A stretch of 64,000 nt of DNA, from assembly GCA_029237695.1 (NCBI GenBank), contig CM055279.1:22385919-22449918 (forward strand), in the 5' to 3' direction. Below the pieces are notes generated by a model. That model saw only the letters and a list, made by a program, of their open reading frames with translations, ran no database searches and was not told where the DNA came from. Source of the DNA: Conchocele bisecta (lineage: Eukaryota; Mollusca; Bivalvia; Lucinida; Thyasiridae). The number at the start of each line of letters is the position of its first letter. The first letter of the stretch is position 1. Below, in pieces: positions 42,201-54,933 of the stretch. Made by a program: the position numbers and the translations under genes.

Positions 42201-42950
42201 GTGATCACAATTGGACGAACTTTGTATGGTTGGAGTTTCTAATGTATATGGTCATGGACATTGGTGCACGACTTTAGTTTGAGCTGGCGATCAGCTATCG
42301 GCCAAATATGACCGATAATCCACGCCCGACGGCCTCCAATTCTGTGCGAGAGTCTTTCGTACACGCAAATTTCGCTTTAGATGGGGTATGCAAAATGCGA
42401 ATAACTGAATAAATGCTGGAAACAGCGATTTGAAGCGAGTATATTCACACACCTAAACACCTAATACCTTTATCGATTGCCAGAGACATATTAAGTCATA
42501 CATTTAATCGATGTTTATTGTGTTTGTGCGAGTCGGACAAGAGAAGACTCTTTCTATAATAGCGATATTCTTTATCACCTTTCTATATAGAAGATGGTAC
42601 TGTACGAGACCAAGTGGGTGGGGTAATGGGATCTTTTTAATAGGCACTTATTTTTGTGTCATAGGTCCGAGTCTTCCACCTGTGGTCTAACACTAAGCAG
42701 GCCAGGCTTGGCACGAGACTCGTCAAATTGTGTTTGCAAGCATTCTAAGCAGTAGAAACTAATTAACAATGAACACACATTTTGATTTGTTAATTTAAAT
42801 AAATATAATAATTTAATTATATAAAATGACTAACATGCACAAATATCACTGTTGTATTCTAAAACAAGAGTGTCGAAGGTCACAATATACGCCCGTCGAG
42901 GTGTAGCCAATACACAATGGGGATAAGTCCATGGAAAAAGAAATCAGTAA
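42200..42950. other. Interval without identifiable feature
   Basis: No repeat family, exon or palindrome that I can recognise. Confidence 0.4.
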
Positions 42951-42951
42951 C

Positions 42952-43222
42952 ACTGATGGGTATACACTGAGGGATCAATCATTTATTTTTCCTGAAATGC
43001 ATTATTTCATATGGAACTAACAAATGCATATATTTCATGATTAAAAGTATGCAGAATTATTAAACTGAATTTATTACATTATCACAGCCAAAATGGCTGT
43101 GATAATGTAATAAATTCAGTATAATAAAAATTAATAAATTTATCATAAAATTGAAAATTTCTCCCTCAAAGTATACTTTGCTGGAAAAGTATGCTTTGCA
43201 ATGTTGATGACATAGGCTACTG
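42952..43222. mobile_element. Family C palindromic MITE, copy 5
   Basis: Left end truncated ('actgagggatcaatcattta'). Right end 'gttgatgacataggctactg'. Perfect centre. Confidence 0.9.
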
Positions 43223-43889
43223 TAACAGAAGAGTGTCGATGGCCACAGCATCAAGGCATGTCGAGGCATGGTCAGTCAACAAGGGGATATAACTCACTGA
43301 AAACCAATACGGTTCTTCCTCTGGCCATGACAAACATGTGAACCAGATTTGTTTATGATCGGCCAAGTAGAACTCTACTGTCTGTTCCACGTTTTGCTGC
43401 CGACGAACATTTGACCATTAAACACATTAAATCTAAAAAATATTTAAAAGTAAGTACTTTTTCATCAATAACAAAAAAGTCACTCTGTGAAGATGTCTAT
43501 GGGGATTTAACATGGGGAAATATTTTTTTCGCAATAAAATCAATATTTGACCAAATTTCACGAAATAAAAAGAAGGCTCATTCTTAAATGTTCCTTTAAT
43601 TTAATATTATCGAAAAAAATATTGTTTTTGAATTGTTTATATTTGGGCAGCTTTCGTGAAACAGACAGTAATTATGTGTCTACACTGGCCGCAAATGCCA
43701 CAAGCCACATTTCTATAGTCTTGTCCAATATAACTACATTGTGTTTTAATGGTTTCAACACTAATAGTATATGTAAGTAAATGATGTCCAACTTCAAGTG
43801 GTAACACTTTTAAATGAGGAATGTAATGCAGCACATGTACATGTATTAGTTATTGCCAGGTTTGGTTTGTCTGTGACTGGATACATTGA

Positions 43890-44046
43890 TTTGGTTTATT
43901 GGTGTTTAACGGCCTATCAACGGCTAAGGTAATTTAAGGCCGGGCCAACGGGTTCGATCCCGTATATAACCTGCTGCATTGGGGGAAAATCACAAAATCA
44001 GAACGGAACATTTACATATTCAGCCCTGAAATTAGAATAACCTGAC
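43890..44046 (-). mobile_element. SINE-like family T, interrupted by a family C MITE
   Basis: 'ttggtgtttaacggcctatc' to 'attagaataacctgacc'. It resumes at 44357 ('ccataccacaccaaagtcac'), so the family C MITE at 44047-44360 is nested in it. Confidence 0.7.
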
Positions 44047-44360
44047 CTGTAGCCGATTTCATCAAAATTGCAAAGTATACTTATCTAGCAAAGTATACTT
44101 TGAGGGAGTAATCATTTATTTTTCCCGACATGTATTATTTCATATAGAACAAACGACTGCATATATTAGATGATTAAAAGTATGCAGAATTATTATACTG
44201 AATTTATTACATGATCACAGCCAAAATGGCTGTGATAATGTAATAAATTCAGTATAATAAAAATTAATAAATTTATCTTTAAATTGAAAATTTCTCCCTC
44301 AAAGTATACTTTGCTAGATAAGTATACTTTGCAATGTTGGTGAAATAGGCTACTGGTCCA
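44047..44360. mobile_element. Family C palindromic MITE, copy 6, nested in family T
   Basis: 'ctgtagccgatttcatcaaa' to 'ttggtgaaataggctactgg'. Complete. Confidence 0.93.
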
Positions 44361-44404
44361 TACCACACCAAAGTCACTTGGCCCTTTCCCCTAAAATAGA
44401 TTAA

Positions 44405-45240
44405 CAATAATGTTTGTGGTATGGCCCATATATATAACATAATGTTTGCGGTATGGCCCATATATATAACATAATGTTTGCGGTATGGCCCAGGTAACAT
44501 GAATAAGGAACAACAATTTATAAATAAATGTCAGCCGTCATATCCCAATATTTACACCTACCACTGTGACAGAGACAACAGTAACTGGTAAAGACATATA
44601 TGTATTATATGTCACTGTGACAGACACAACGATAACTGGTAAACACATATATGTATTATATGTCAGAGTGACTGGAAACAACGGTAACAGGTAAACACAT
44701 ATATGTATTATATGTGACAGACACAACGGTAACAGGTAAACACATATATGTAATATATGTATTATATGTCAGAGTGACTGGAAACAACGGTAACTGGTAA
44801 ACACATACATGTATTATATGTCACTGTGACAGACACAACGGTAACTGGTAAAAACATATATGTCAGAGTGACTGGAAACAACGGTAACATAATGTTTGCG
44901 GTATGGCCCATACAGATAACATAATGTGTGTGGTATGACCCATACAGATAACATAATGTTTGTGGTATGGCCCATACAGATAACATAATGTTTGTGGTAT
45001 GGCCCATACAGATAACATAATGTTTGTGGTATGGCCCGTACAGATAACATAATGTTTGTGGTATGGCCCATACAGATAACATAATGTTTGTGGTATGGCG
45101 CATACAGATAACATAATGTTTGTGGTATGGCCCATACAGATAACATAATGTTTATGGTATGGCCCATACAGATAACATAATGTTTATGGTATGGCCCATA
45201 CAGATAACATAATGTTTATGGTATGGCCCATACAAAATAA
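44405..45240 (+). repeat. 32-bp and 51-bp minisatellites, interleaved
   Basis: 32-bp unit 'aacataatgtttgtggtatg gcccatacagat' at 44405-44490 and 44885-45235 (about 11 units). 51-bp unit ('cacatatatgtattatatgtc', 'actgtgacagagacaacggt') at 44560-44890. The flank 'ggaacaacaatttataaataaatgtcag' occurs at 44505 and again at 45262. Confidence 0.9.
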
Positions 45241-45597
45241 TATACCCAGGTAACATGAAAAAGGAACAACAATTTATAAATAAATGTCAGACGTCATATC
45301 CCAATATTTACACCTACCATAAATTCATAATGGAAATGCCCATTCGACGTATTGCGTTTACATCCCATTGGAGCCACATGATGTCGCGCGATCTTGTTGA
45401 TTGGTTAAAGTTCGTTTGATGTCATTAATTTCCACGAGGTTGTCAATAACCGCACGCTATTGACGCTATTGACGCTATTGACCGGTAACGTCGCTGTTCC
45501 AGGAATTGCGACAAAATGATGTAAAACAAGATTTTAACGCCATATTTAGTTATTTACATTTTTTTGAAACTTAGTCTATCAGAATATGCAGCGTAAA

Positions 45598-45750
45598 TAT
45601 AAGTAATAAAACCATGGGCTGTTATGTTTACTGTGGTGCATAATACATTTGGTCTGTTTAAAGTTTGCGAGAAGTCCTTAGTACTCAACGCACTTGAAAC
45701 ATACCAAATGTATTGTTCACCCCAGTAAGCGTAACAGCCCATGGTTTGAT
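45598..45750. repeat. Inverted repeat between minisatellite blocks
   Basis: 'aaaccatgggctgttatg' and 'gtaacagcccatggttt' bracket 'cataatacatttggtctgtt' and its rough inverse. Confidence 0.7.
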
Positions 45751-45764
45751 TCCTAAAATAAATA

Positions 45765-47125
45765 CAACGGTAACTGGTAAACACATACAGTATATGTATT
45801 GTATGTCACTGTCACAGAGACATCGGTAACTGGTAAACACATACATGTATTATGTCACTGTGACAGAGACAACAGTAACAGGTAAACAAATACAGTATAT
45901 GTATTGTATGTCACTGTCACAGAGACATCGGTAACTGGTAAACACATACATGTATTATATGTCACTGTGACAGAGACAACGGTAACAGGTAAACACATAT
46001 ATGTATTATATGTCACTGGAAACAACGGTAACTGGTAAACACATATATGTATTATATGTCACTGTGACAGAGACAACGGTAACTGGTAAACACATATATG
46101 TATTGTATGTCACTGTGACAGAGACAACGGTAACTGGTAAACACATATATGAATTATATGTCACTGTGACAGAGACAACGGTAACTGGTAAACACATATA
46201 TGTATTATATGTCACTGTGACACAGACAACGGTAACTGGTAAACACATATATGTATTGTATGTCACTGTGACAGAGACAACGGTAACTGGTAAACACATA
46301 TATGAATTATATGTCACTGTGACAGAGACAACGGTAACTGGTAAACACATATATGTATTATATGTCACTGTGACAGAGACAACGGTAACTGGTAAACACA
46401 TATATGTATTATATGTCATTGTGACACAGACAACGGTAACTGGTAAACACATATATGTATTATATGTCACTGTGACTGGAAACAACGGTAGCAGGTAAAC
46501 ACATATATGTATTATATGTCACTGTCACAGAGACAACATAACTGGTAAACACATATATGTATTGTATGTCACTGTCACAGAGACAACATAACTGGTAAAC
46601 ACATATATGTATTATATGTCACTGTCACAGAGACATCGGTAACTGGTAAACACATATATGTATTATATGTCACTATGACTGGAAACAACGGTAGCAGGTA
46701 AACACATATATGTATTATATGTCACTGTGACAGAGACAACGGTAACTGGTAAACACATATATGTATTGTATGTCACTGTCACAGAGACAACGGTAACTGG
46801 TAAACACATATATGTATTATATGTCACTGTGACAGAGACAACGGTAACTGGTAAACACATATATGTATTATATGTCACTGTGACAGAGACAACGGTAACT
46901 GGTAAACACATATATGTATTGTATGTCACTGTCACAGAGACAACGGTAACTGGTAAACACATATATGTATTATATGTCACTGTGACTGGAAACAACGGTA
47001 ACAGGCAAACACATACATGCAGTATATGTCACTGTGACTGGAAACAACGGTAACAGGTAAACACATACATGTAGTATATGTCACTGTGACTGGAAACAAC
47101 GGTAACAGGTAAACACATACATGCA
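45765..47125 (+). repeat. 51-bp minisatellite, main array (~26 units)
   Basis: Unit 'gtaactggtaaacacatata' 'tgtattatatgtcactgtga' 'cagagacaacg'. Because 51 is a multiple of 3, both strands show long open frames (HIYVLYVTVTETTVTGK type), which are artefacts. Confidence 0.95.
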
Positions 47126-47370
47126 GGGGCGGATCTGGAGGGGGGTTCCGGGGTTGCAACCCCCCCCACCCCGTTCAGCCACGGAGTTTACATACATCAC
47201 AGTTTACAACCAGTAAAACACAGGAAAGTGCATTTTGATGAGCTCGAAAATAGGACAACCTCCTGTACATGTATTATATTTGTGGGCAAGCCCCTGGCAT
47301 AATGAGACATAATAAGAAACTCTTACAAACATACTGGCATAAAAGGGTGGTCCAGCATACATCACATGAC

Positions 47371-47450
47371 TTCTATCGTTTTTGCGAAGAATCGATTTCC
47401 GTGTCCCTGACACGGAAATCGATTCTTCGCAAAAACGACCCAAGTCTGTA
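47371..47450. mobile_element. Family E central palindrome fragment
   Basis: 'tcgtttttgcgaagaatcga' and inverse around 'gtgtccctgacac'. Outer arms missing. Confidence 0.8.
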
Positions 47451-47552
47451 TCAAGTGTCGAAATATGACAACAATCATCAATTAAGCAATATTTACGTCT
47501 TAGCATGATTAAGAAATTACATATGCACATTTGTATAGGTAGTCAGAAAAGT

Positions 47553-47745
47553 GACAATGAATGGGTTTAACGTCCCACCAACAGCTAGGGTCATATAGAG
47601 ACGGGACCACAGTTTAAAGTTTCATCCGACAGACAACTGGGATGGAAATACAATGAAAGTATTTTTGATGCCTAAGGCTAGGTTTGAACCCACAACCTCC
47701 GGATTGGAAGTCTGGTGTTATAACCCCTATAGGTCATCAGAACAA
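47553..47745 (-). mobile_element. SINE-like family T with tRNA-like head
   Basis: Minus strand: 'gttataacaccagacttcc' and box-B-like 'gtgggttcaaacctagcc', then '...accctagctgttggtgggacgttaaaccc'. It links the family T tail to a tRNA-derived head. Confidence 0.55.
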
Positions 47746-47760
47746 TTATGCAACAAACTT

Positions 47761-47989
47761 AACCCTTTGAACCCGAAATATAGCGGTTTATGCAAACAAT
47801 GCAGATCCAGATGAGCCGGCTCGTAATGAGCCGTCTCATCAGGATCTGCACTGTTTGAAAGTAATTTTCATATTTTTGAGAACAACAAATACCCCCTTTT
47901 TATAAATGGAAATCATTTTTCGATGATTGGATTGGTTGCAAAATTAACATATCACAGCCCATTCAGTTACTTAGGGGTGAAAGGGTTAA
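47761..47989. mobile_element. Family H palindromic MITE, copy 3
   Basis: 'ccctttgaacccgaaata' to 'acttaggggtgaaagggtta', around 'gatgagccggctcgtaatgagccg'. Confidence 0.88.
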
Positions 47990-48062
47990 GGGGCAAAGTA
48001 ATATGCTTCCTTGATATAGAGAGCATAACAACATATTTGTAAGTGATACTCGAGCAAGTGAG

Positions 48063-48760
48063 CAGTTTGTTTGTTTGTTTATTAGGGTTTAACGGCCTAT
48101 CAACAGCTAAGGTCATTTAAGGCCGGGTCAATGGGTTTAGTACTAATTCCCATATATTACATGTACAAGTACATGTACATGTTCAAGTACATGTACAAAT
48201 GGGTGGAAAATCCCAAAATCAGAACTGAATATTTACGATAAAAAAACTATATATTCAGCCCTGAAATCAGAATAATCCTGATCTGATGCCAGGTCCTTGC
48301 CACACCAGAATCACTTGGCCCCATCCCAAAAGCAGTAGGACCAGTCATGGTGTGTTGGTTTGTTTGTTTATTAGTGTTTAACAGCCTATCAACAGCTAAG
48401 GTCATAGCCGGGCAAACGGGTTCAATCCCATTTTAACCTGCTACATTGGGGGAAAATCCCAAAATCAAAACGGAATATTTACATCGAAAACAAATATATT
48501 CAGCCCTGAAATTAGAATAACCTGACCTGGTGCCAGGTCCATACCACACCAAGTCACTTGGCCCCTTCCCCTAAAATAGGATTATGAATATCGTAATACT
48601 CACATAAGGGGTATAACCAGATTCAACTGTCACATACAAAATGCCAAAAACGTATGTGAGTGCCAAACCAGGTCTACAGTCGGGATTCCGGTAAGGATGA
48701 ACCCCGATCATTAAATTACCCATCGCTTGCTCCCATCTACCACCCACCAGTCATGTTGTG
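48063..48760 (-). mobile_element. SINE-like family T, two adjacent copies
   Basis: Copies starting at 48066 and 48356 with 'gtttaacggcctatcaacag', continuing 'gggtggaaaatcccaaaatc', 'tattcagccctgaaat' and 'ccacaccaagtcacttggcc'. Separated by a few bases. Confidence 0.7.
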
Positions 48761-49048
48761 TATCTGCCTGTGCCCAGTTAGCTCTCAGTAGAGTGATGGT
48801 AGGCTGCAGTAAACCAGCGGTCCCCAGTTCCAGTCCGACGTGAGCATTTTTCTCGACCTGCGACATATATGACCAAAAAAACAAAGCCAAATCAGTATTT
48901 TATTTTGTTGAAATAAAAGAAAATGATGAAAGCATCTTTATTATTTATAGAAAAATTGCTAACTTGGAAGATTCACCAATTAAATATATTTAATTGTACA
49001 AATATCAGTGAGAGCAGGTTTCTTGGCCGGGACTATAGAGGTCAACCA

Positions 49049-49372
49049 GTAGCCTATTCCACCAACATTGCAAAGTATACTTATCTTGCTAAGTACATTT
49101 TGAGGGAGAAATTTTCAATTTAAGGATAACTTTATTATTTTTTTATTATACTGAATTTATTACATTATCACAGCCAAAAATACTGAAATTATTACATTAT
49201 CACAGCCATTTTGGCTGTGATAATGTAATAAATTCAGTATAATAATTCTGCATACTTTTAATCATCAAATATATGCAGTCATTAGTTCTATATGAAATAA
49301 TGCATTTCGGGAAATATAAAGTATACTTAGCTAGATAAGTATGCTTAGCAATTTTGGTGCAATCGTCAACAG
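49049..49372. mobile_element. Family C palindromic MITE, copy 7
   Basis: 'gtagcctattccaccaacat' to 'agcaattttggtgcaatcg'. The 'attacattatcacagcca' segment is duplicated in the centre. Confidence 0.9.
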
Positions 49373-49763
49373 GAGGGACCCAGTTTGGCACACGGTGGAG
49401 AGGCCCGGGGCACAGCAGTTATTGTTCACTTCATACAACCAAAACATTTCATACCGCCATCAACATTCAACAGATCTATCATTAACTCTAACAATGCCTA
49501 ACAGTGTGTAAATCCTGTGTGTAAATCCTTTGGAGTTGACGTTATGCTGTGCTGAGATTGTCAATCTACACTAAACTCCATTATGCTCACAAAAAACCAC
49601 AAGATACTTTGATTAATTCCCAATATATAACATGTATAACAAACCGAACATCAAACAATAAAATACATATATGCATGTACAATGTATGTATAAACAGTCT
49701 TGATCATCTCAATTATGAAACAATAATATCAGAACTACTAATATCAGAACAGCTGTGTATCAC

Positions 49764-50150
49764 AGGCCCGTACGCAGAGGGGGTGCGACGGGTGCGTACG
49801 CACCCCTTTAACCCGTTCAACACCACAGGCCTGTATAGTGGTATTGGCAAAAAGTGTAGATCCAGATGAGCCGGCTCGTGACGAGCCGTCTCATCAGGAT
49901 CTGCACTTTTTGCAAGTAATTTTCATAATTTTGAGAACAAAAACACATCATGCTCATAAATGGACTGGTCTAAAAATCATTTTGTGATGATTGGAATGGG
50001 TTGCAAAATTAACATATCAAAATCCATTCCAGTTATTTAGGGGTGAAATGGTTAATCTGCCGAGGTCTGTCCGTGAATGTGCAAAAAAAAACAATGTTTA
50101 GCCCTTCGCGGTAACGCATCCCACTAAATTAATTCCTGCATCTGGGCCTG
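49764..50150. mobile_element. Compound repeat with nested family H MITE, copy 2
   Basis: Same order as 10433-10790: 'ggcccgtacgcagagggggtg', family H at about 49838-50056, then 'ctgccgaggtctgtccgtg'. Confidence 0.75.
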
Positions 50151-50514
50151 TATCAGAACTACTGTGTATCAGAATTATGGTACTAACTATTATGCCCTGT
50201 GCAGGGTGATCCAAAATATGTGTTACAGCATTTTACTTGAAAATGATTCACTACTCAATATGGTTACAAACTGTACACAGAAAACTGTGCTAAGCTACTG
50301 CATAGATGACCTAGGAACGTTATCCTCACAGCCATGGCAGAATCATAACTTGTGACTGGACTGAAGAAATGGGGCTTACGGGTTTTGCGACCAGTATAGA
50401 TCCAGATCTGGATCTGCATAGTCAGTCATTTAAGCAATGAAAGACCAGCCATGCTTCCAACAAGCAGTATACACTGTTATCAGGCTACAGGAGTGAGCAA
50501 TTTGATTAAGAACT

Positions 50515-50780
50515 ATAGCTGATTTCATCAAAATTGAGGGAGAAATCATTTATTTTTCCCGAAATGCATTATTTCACATAGAACTAACGACTGCATATAT
50601 TTGAAGATTAAAAGTATGCAGAATTATTATACTGAATTAATTACATTATCACAGCCAAAATGGCTGTGATAATGTAATTAATTCAGTATAATCAAAATTA
50701 ATAAATTATTCCTTAAATTGTAAATTTCTCCCTCAAAGTATACTTTATAGCAAGATAAGTATACATTGCAATTTTGGTGA
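50515..50780. mobile_element. Family C palindromic MITE, copy 8
   Basis: 'tagctgatttcatcaaaatt' to 'gcaattttggtgaa'. The left arm lacks the 'caaagtatacttatc' segment. Confidence 0.88.
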
Positions 50781-50784
50781 ATTT

Positions 50785-51320
50785 GTTTGGTGAATGGGTT
50801 TAGTACTAACTCCCATATATTACCTGTACAAGTAGTTCATGTACATGTTCAAAATCAGAACTGAATATTTACAATGAAAAATCTATATATTCAGCCCTGA
50901 GATCAGAATAATCATGATCTGATGCCAGGTCCTCGCCATGCCAGAATAAATTGGCCCCCTCCCAAAAGCAATAGGATCAGCAATAATCTTACCACTTTTA
51001 TAATGGGCAATAACCCAACTCAACTCCTAGGTAAAAAAGAGCCAAAAATAAAAACGTACCTGAGAGCCAAACCAGGCAAATCGTGATTCCTATAAGGAGA
51101 AATCCCTACCGTTCATTTACGCCATCACAAGCGCCCGACCAACCACCCACACACATGCTAGTATGTCATGCCATTATCCAAATGAAGCTTAACACGTCAG
51201 TTTTGTTTGTTTGTTGGGGTTTAATGGCCTATCAACAGCTAAGGTCATTCAAGGCCCGGTCAATGGGTTTAGTACTAAATCCCATATATTACCTGTACAA
51301 GTACATGTACAAGTTCAAGT
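50785..51320 (-). mobile_element. SINE-like family T, further copies
   Basis: 50788-51165 ('gggtttagtactaactccca' ... 'caccatcac..cgcccgacc') and a fragment 51200-51320 ('gtttgttggggtttaatggc'). Confidence 0.65.
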
Positions 51321-51616
51321 CACGTCAGCATATATTTAATACTAAACATTTGCCACTGGTTACCTTACCTCACGTATGTGCACTAATCATTTATCTCCAA
51401 AACAGTTTGCTGTTGCAGATATTTTGGATCACCCTGTATGTAAATTTCTACGGGGCTCCAACCGAGAAAAAAAACCTTACGATGACAGTGACCAGTGTAG
51501 ACCCGGACCATCCACAGGTTGAAGTAACGGACCGGACTCTTGCAATTACTCCCATACCGTCTGTAGCACTAGCTACGGACTGTACAGGAGTAGATTGCAA
51601 GAGTTACCTTCGCAAC

Positions 51617-52053
51617 TAATGTCCACTCAGTAGGCACAAATGTTCTTTGTATCAGAGACATCCTCTGAGACATTTTCTGGCAAACTAAACATTCATTCAC
51701 CATTACCCCACGTGATAACCGCATTTCCTTAAAATATTATTACATTACTATTTATTCTCTGCATTTATTTTATGATGTGCACTGATCATACTTTATAATC
51801 TGTCGAAAATATTATTTTTCAGATGACGCATTTAATTAGTGTAAATAATTAAAAAAGATCATGCCAAATTTGCATATGAAAATAGCCTGATACCACCACG
51901 AGCCACTATCAGTAAAATAAATATTACTAAATGATTACATCTCTATAGCGGGAACTTGTAATTTTTAGAACTGGTGGAATAGTGACACAATTATACACTT
52001 ATCTAATTCCTAGAAAGAAAATGTTCTGCCTACTGAGCGGGCATGTACCTTTA
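51617..52053. mobile_element. Family X element, copy 2
   Basis: 'tccactcagtaggcacaaat' to 'gcctactgagcgggcatgta' 'cctttaa'. Interior matches 13740-14180. Confidence 0.85.
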
Positions 52054-52109
52054 AACATTTTGTCCTAAGGTTGGTTTTGCCAGCTGTCGCCCCATATGTA
52101 CTGTATAAT

Positions 52110-53212
52110 TCAGTTGCCGATTTTATAAAAAGTGCACAGCATACTTTTCTAGCAAAGTATACTTTGAGGGAGTAATCATTTATTTTTTCGGAAATGCATT
52201 GTTTCATATAGAACTAACAACTGCATATATTTGATGATTAAAAGTATGCAGAATCATTATACTGAATTTATTACATCATCACAGCCAAAATGGCTGTGAT
52301 AATGTAATAAATTCAGTATAATAACAAGAAACGAGGCAAAGCCACGAAGGCCAGGTTTTTTCCAAGCATAGACACTTGGATAACATAATTATACCGACTT
52401 TTTGTAGACTAGATGGCCGTGGCCTGCATGTGGCGCCTTGGGGCGAGGCATGGACACTAAAAAAAATAGATATAGTAGATGGAAAAACTTTAACCAAAAA
52501 ACTTTAACCAGACACACGGACGTACGGACGGACGTATGCCAAAATGCCGACGATATCACGCTTTCCGCAAGCGGGCGCGACAATGATGATAAACACCCAT
52601 GTGAAGTATCAAGGTAATGGGTGAAGCAGTTGCAGAGACATAGTACACGAAAAAACTTTAACAAAAAAATTCAAAGTAATTTGACCTTGACATTGGGCAC
52701 AGGGGCTGCACGGTTGGGGGGTAGAATGAAAATATGGATGATGATAAACACCCATGTGAAGTTTCAAGGTAATGGGCGAAGCAGTTGCAGAGATATAGTA
52801 TAACGAAAAACTTTTAACAAAAAAACTTTAACCAGACGTACGTTAAAAAGTTAACGTTGAAAATGGCTAAGTCAATTACGTAGAAATAATAGGTGAAGGT
52901 AAAAAAATGGTCACATGTTGGATAGTTGTATGTGGTAGGCACCCATTGGTTATGAAGCTGTGAAGGTTTGGTGGTCCTAGGTGGTACAGTACCAAAGAAA
53001 TGGACTTAAACACGAAAACTTAACATTGTAAATGCGAAAACTTAACATTGAAAATGGCTAAGTCGACTGCGCTAAAAAAATGGGTCAAGTTCAAAAAAAG
53101 ACATGTTGGATATTGATATGTGGTGGGCACCCCTTGATTATGAAGCTGTGAAAGTTTGGTTTCTCCCTCAAAGTATACTTTGCTAGAAAAGTATACTTTG
53201 AAATTTTGATGT
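52110..53212. mobile_element. Family C palindromic MITE, copy 9, split by an ~830-bp insertion
   Basis: 52110-52325 carries the left arm and centre. The missing right arm ('tttctccctcaaagtatact') resumes at 53159. The insert contains diverged direct repeats ('gataaacacccatgtgaagt' and 'aaaaactttaaccaga' twice). Its ends are not clear. Confidence 0.75.
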
Positions 53213-53309
53213 GTGCTGTATGATGATGACGTGTAGAAGGTAATGGAAGATTAAAGGTTACAAATGATCTAAACTGTTATATTGACTATTTCCACTCCTA
53301 AATATCAGG

Positions 53310-53550
53310 AGCCCGTTTCACTAAACTTTGTACGACTAAAATGTTCGTAAATGCAAATTTAGGATCGTCTGGAAATTTCAATTGATGGGTTTACAATTAT
53401 TGAGCATAGGCTGCATATGCAGCCTATGCTCAATAAATGTAAATCCAATAATTGTTTACAAGAAATCATTGTTAGTGTGGAATTTACAGACTATCATAAT
53501 TTTGGACTTACAAACATTTTAATAATACAAAGTTTAGTGAAACGGCTCCC
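53310..53550. mobile_element. Family B palindromic MITE, copy 7
   Basis: 'agcccgtttcactaaacttt' to 'agtttagtgaaacggctccc'. Confidence 0.9.
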
Positions 53551-53927
53551 TGCTATGTACTATTACATGTTAAAGTTCTGATTCTGATTTCTGTTCACAA
53601 TTAAAATGAGAAACTGGAATCAGTAACACACATATGATGCCAGTGTGGCAACATCTGATTAGTAATAAAAGGTTTGTAAAAAGGGTATACCTCTGGATGG
53701 ATTAGATGCAGGGTGGAAATGTTTGCGTTATTCACCATTTGCACTGGTGGTCATGTCTGCCCAACAATCAAGTCAACAATCAAGTCCAACCATCTTTTGT
53801 GTCATTCAGTAGAAGTTTGTCGGACAAGCAAACAAAACAAAATGAGATTTTCGGAGTCCAAACAGATAACTCAATGGAATAACGGCAGAGTGGAAAGTTG
53901 TACCTTATGCAGCACTCCCATACATCA

Positions 53928-54112
53928 ACAATCAAGTTCTCCCCTGGTAGGCTGAATTCTGTATCAACAATCAAGTTCTCCCCTGGTAGGCTAAATTCTG
54001 TATCAACAATCAAGTTCTCCCCTGGTAGGCTGAATTCTGTATCAACAATCAAGTTCTCCCCTGGTAGGCTGAATTCTGTATCAACAATCAAGTTCTCCCC
54101 TGGTAGGCTGAA
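53928..54112 (+). repeat. 39-bp minisatellite, five units
   Basis: Five near-identical copies of 'tcaacaatcaagttctcccc' 'tggtaggctgaattctgta'. As 39 is a multiple of 3 the frame reads STIKFSPGRLNSV repeats. No start, splice sites or domain support coding. Confidence 0.95.
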
Positions 54113-54239
54113 TGCTTTATCAGGTAACATGCTTTGTATTGGCCGAATAGATAATGCTGCATCAGGCATTGACCTCATACACACATCTAAGTGAGAAATG
54201 CCGTTGCATTGGTCAGATGACGTCACATGACATTACCGA

Positions 54240-54502
54240 ATGACGTCAATGTAAAGACAACATGTAAACAAGTCCGCGTTCTGTCCATAGATAACAATGT
54301 CATCTAAGGTCATTTTCGAGCATAAAACGTTACCTGATAAATAGAATACCAGGCTAGTGTATTTTGATATGAAGTTTATCAGGCTCGGCTTGGAAACGGT
54401 TGGAATTCCTCTGCAAGCCTCAGAATTCCTACGCATTTCCTAGCCTTGCCTGATAAACTTGATATCAAAAGACACTAGCCTGGTATTTGGTATTCTCTAT
54501 GT
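54240..54502. mobile_element. Family Y palindrome, copy 2
   Basis: 'atagaataccaggctagtgt' and 'acactagcctggtatttgg'. The left flank 'gtccgcgttctgtccataga' is the inverse of sequence at 35530-35550. Confidence 0.82.
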
Positions 54503-54574
54503 ATCAACTACATGTAGCAAGTCCTGCCATATAATAGACTGTACTACACGGCTCCTAGCATCAACTGTCAATTC

Positions 54575-54924
54575 TACACAGCCACGCAGGGGACGTAGAA
54601 TTTTTTTTTAATTTATTCATTCCCACGAAATAACAATTGTTCCCTCAATTTAACAATTTGTTCCCACAAATTAACGAATTAACAATTTGTTCCTTCAATT
54701 TAACAATTCGTTCCCACGAAATAACAATTAATTCCCACGGGAACGAATTGTTAATTTGTGGGAACTAATTATTATATCATGGGAACGAATTGTTAATTTG
54801 AGGGAACAAATTGTTAAATTGAGGGAACAAATTGTTAAATTGAGGGAAAGAACTGTCATTTCGTGGGAACAAATTGTTATATCGTGGGAATAAAAAAATT
54901 CCATGTCCCCTGCGGGGTTACGTA
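54575..54924. mobile_element. Family A foldback element, copy 11, in transporter 3' UTR
   Basis: 'tacacagccacgcaggggac' to 'tcccctgcggggttacgta'. It lies 9 bp beyond the stop codon of the minus-strand GLUT-like gene. Confidence 0.93.
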
Positions 54925-54933
54925 CAATTCCTA

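Noticed and set aside
46001..47053. Long frames with HIYVLYVTVTETTVTGK repeats on both strands
   Set aside because: Products of the 51-bp minisatellite. 51 is a multiple of 3, and both strands are open.
51431..51619. End of a 178-residue frame that looks coding
   Set aside because: The region contains an imperfect hairpin ('cttgcaat'...'attgcaag', 'gtctgtagc'...'gctacggac'). The upstream part of the frame is SINE-like repeat, and no donor or acceptor is convincing.
53780..54226. 148-residue minus-strand frame with FSLPGENLIVDTE repeats
   Set aside because: It reflects the 39-bp minisatellite. No domain, and no splice or start support on either strand.
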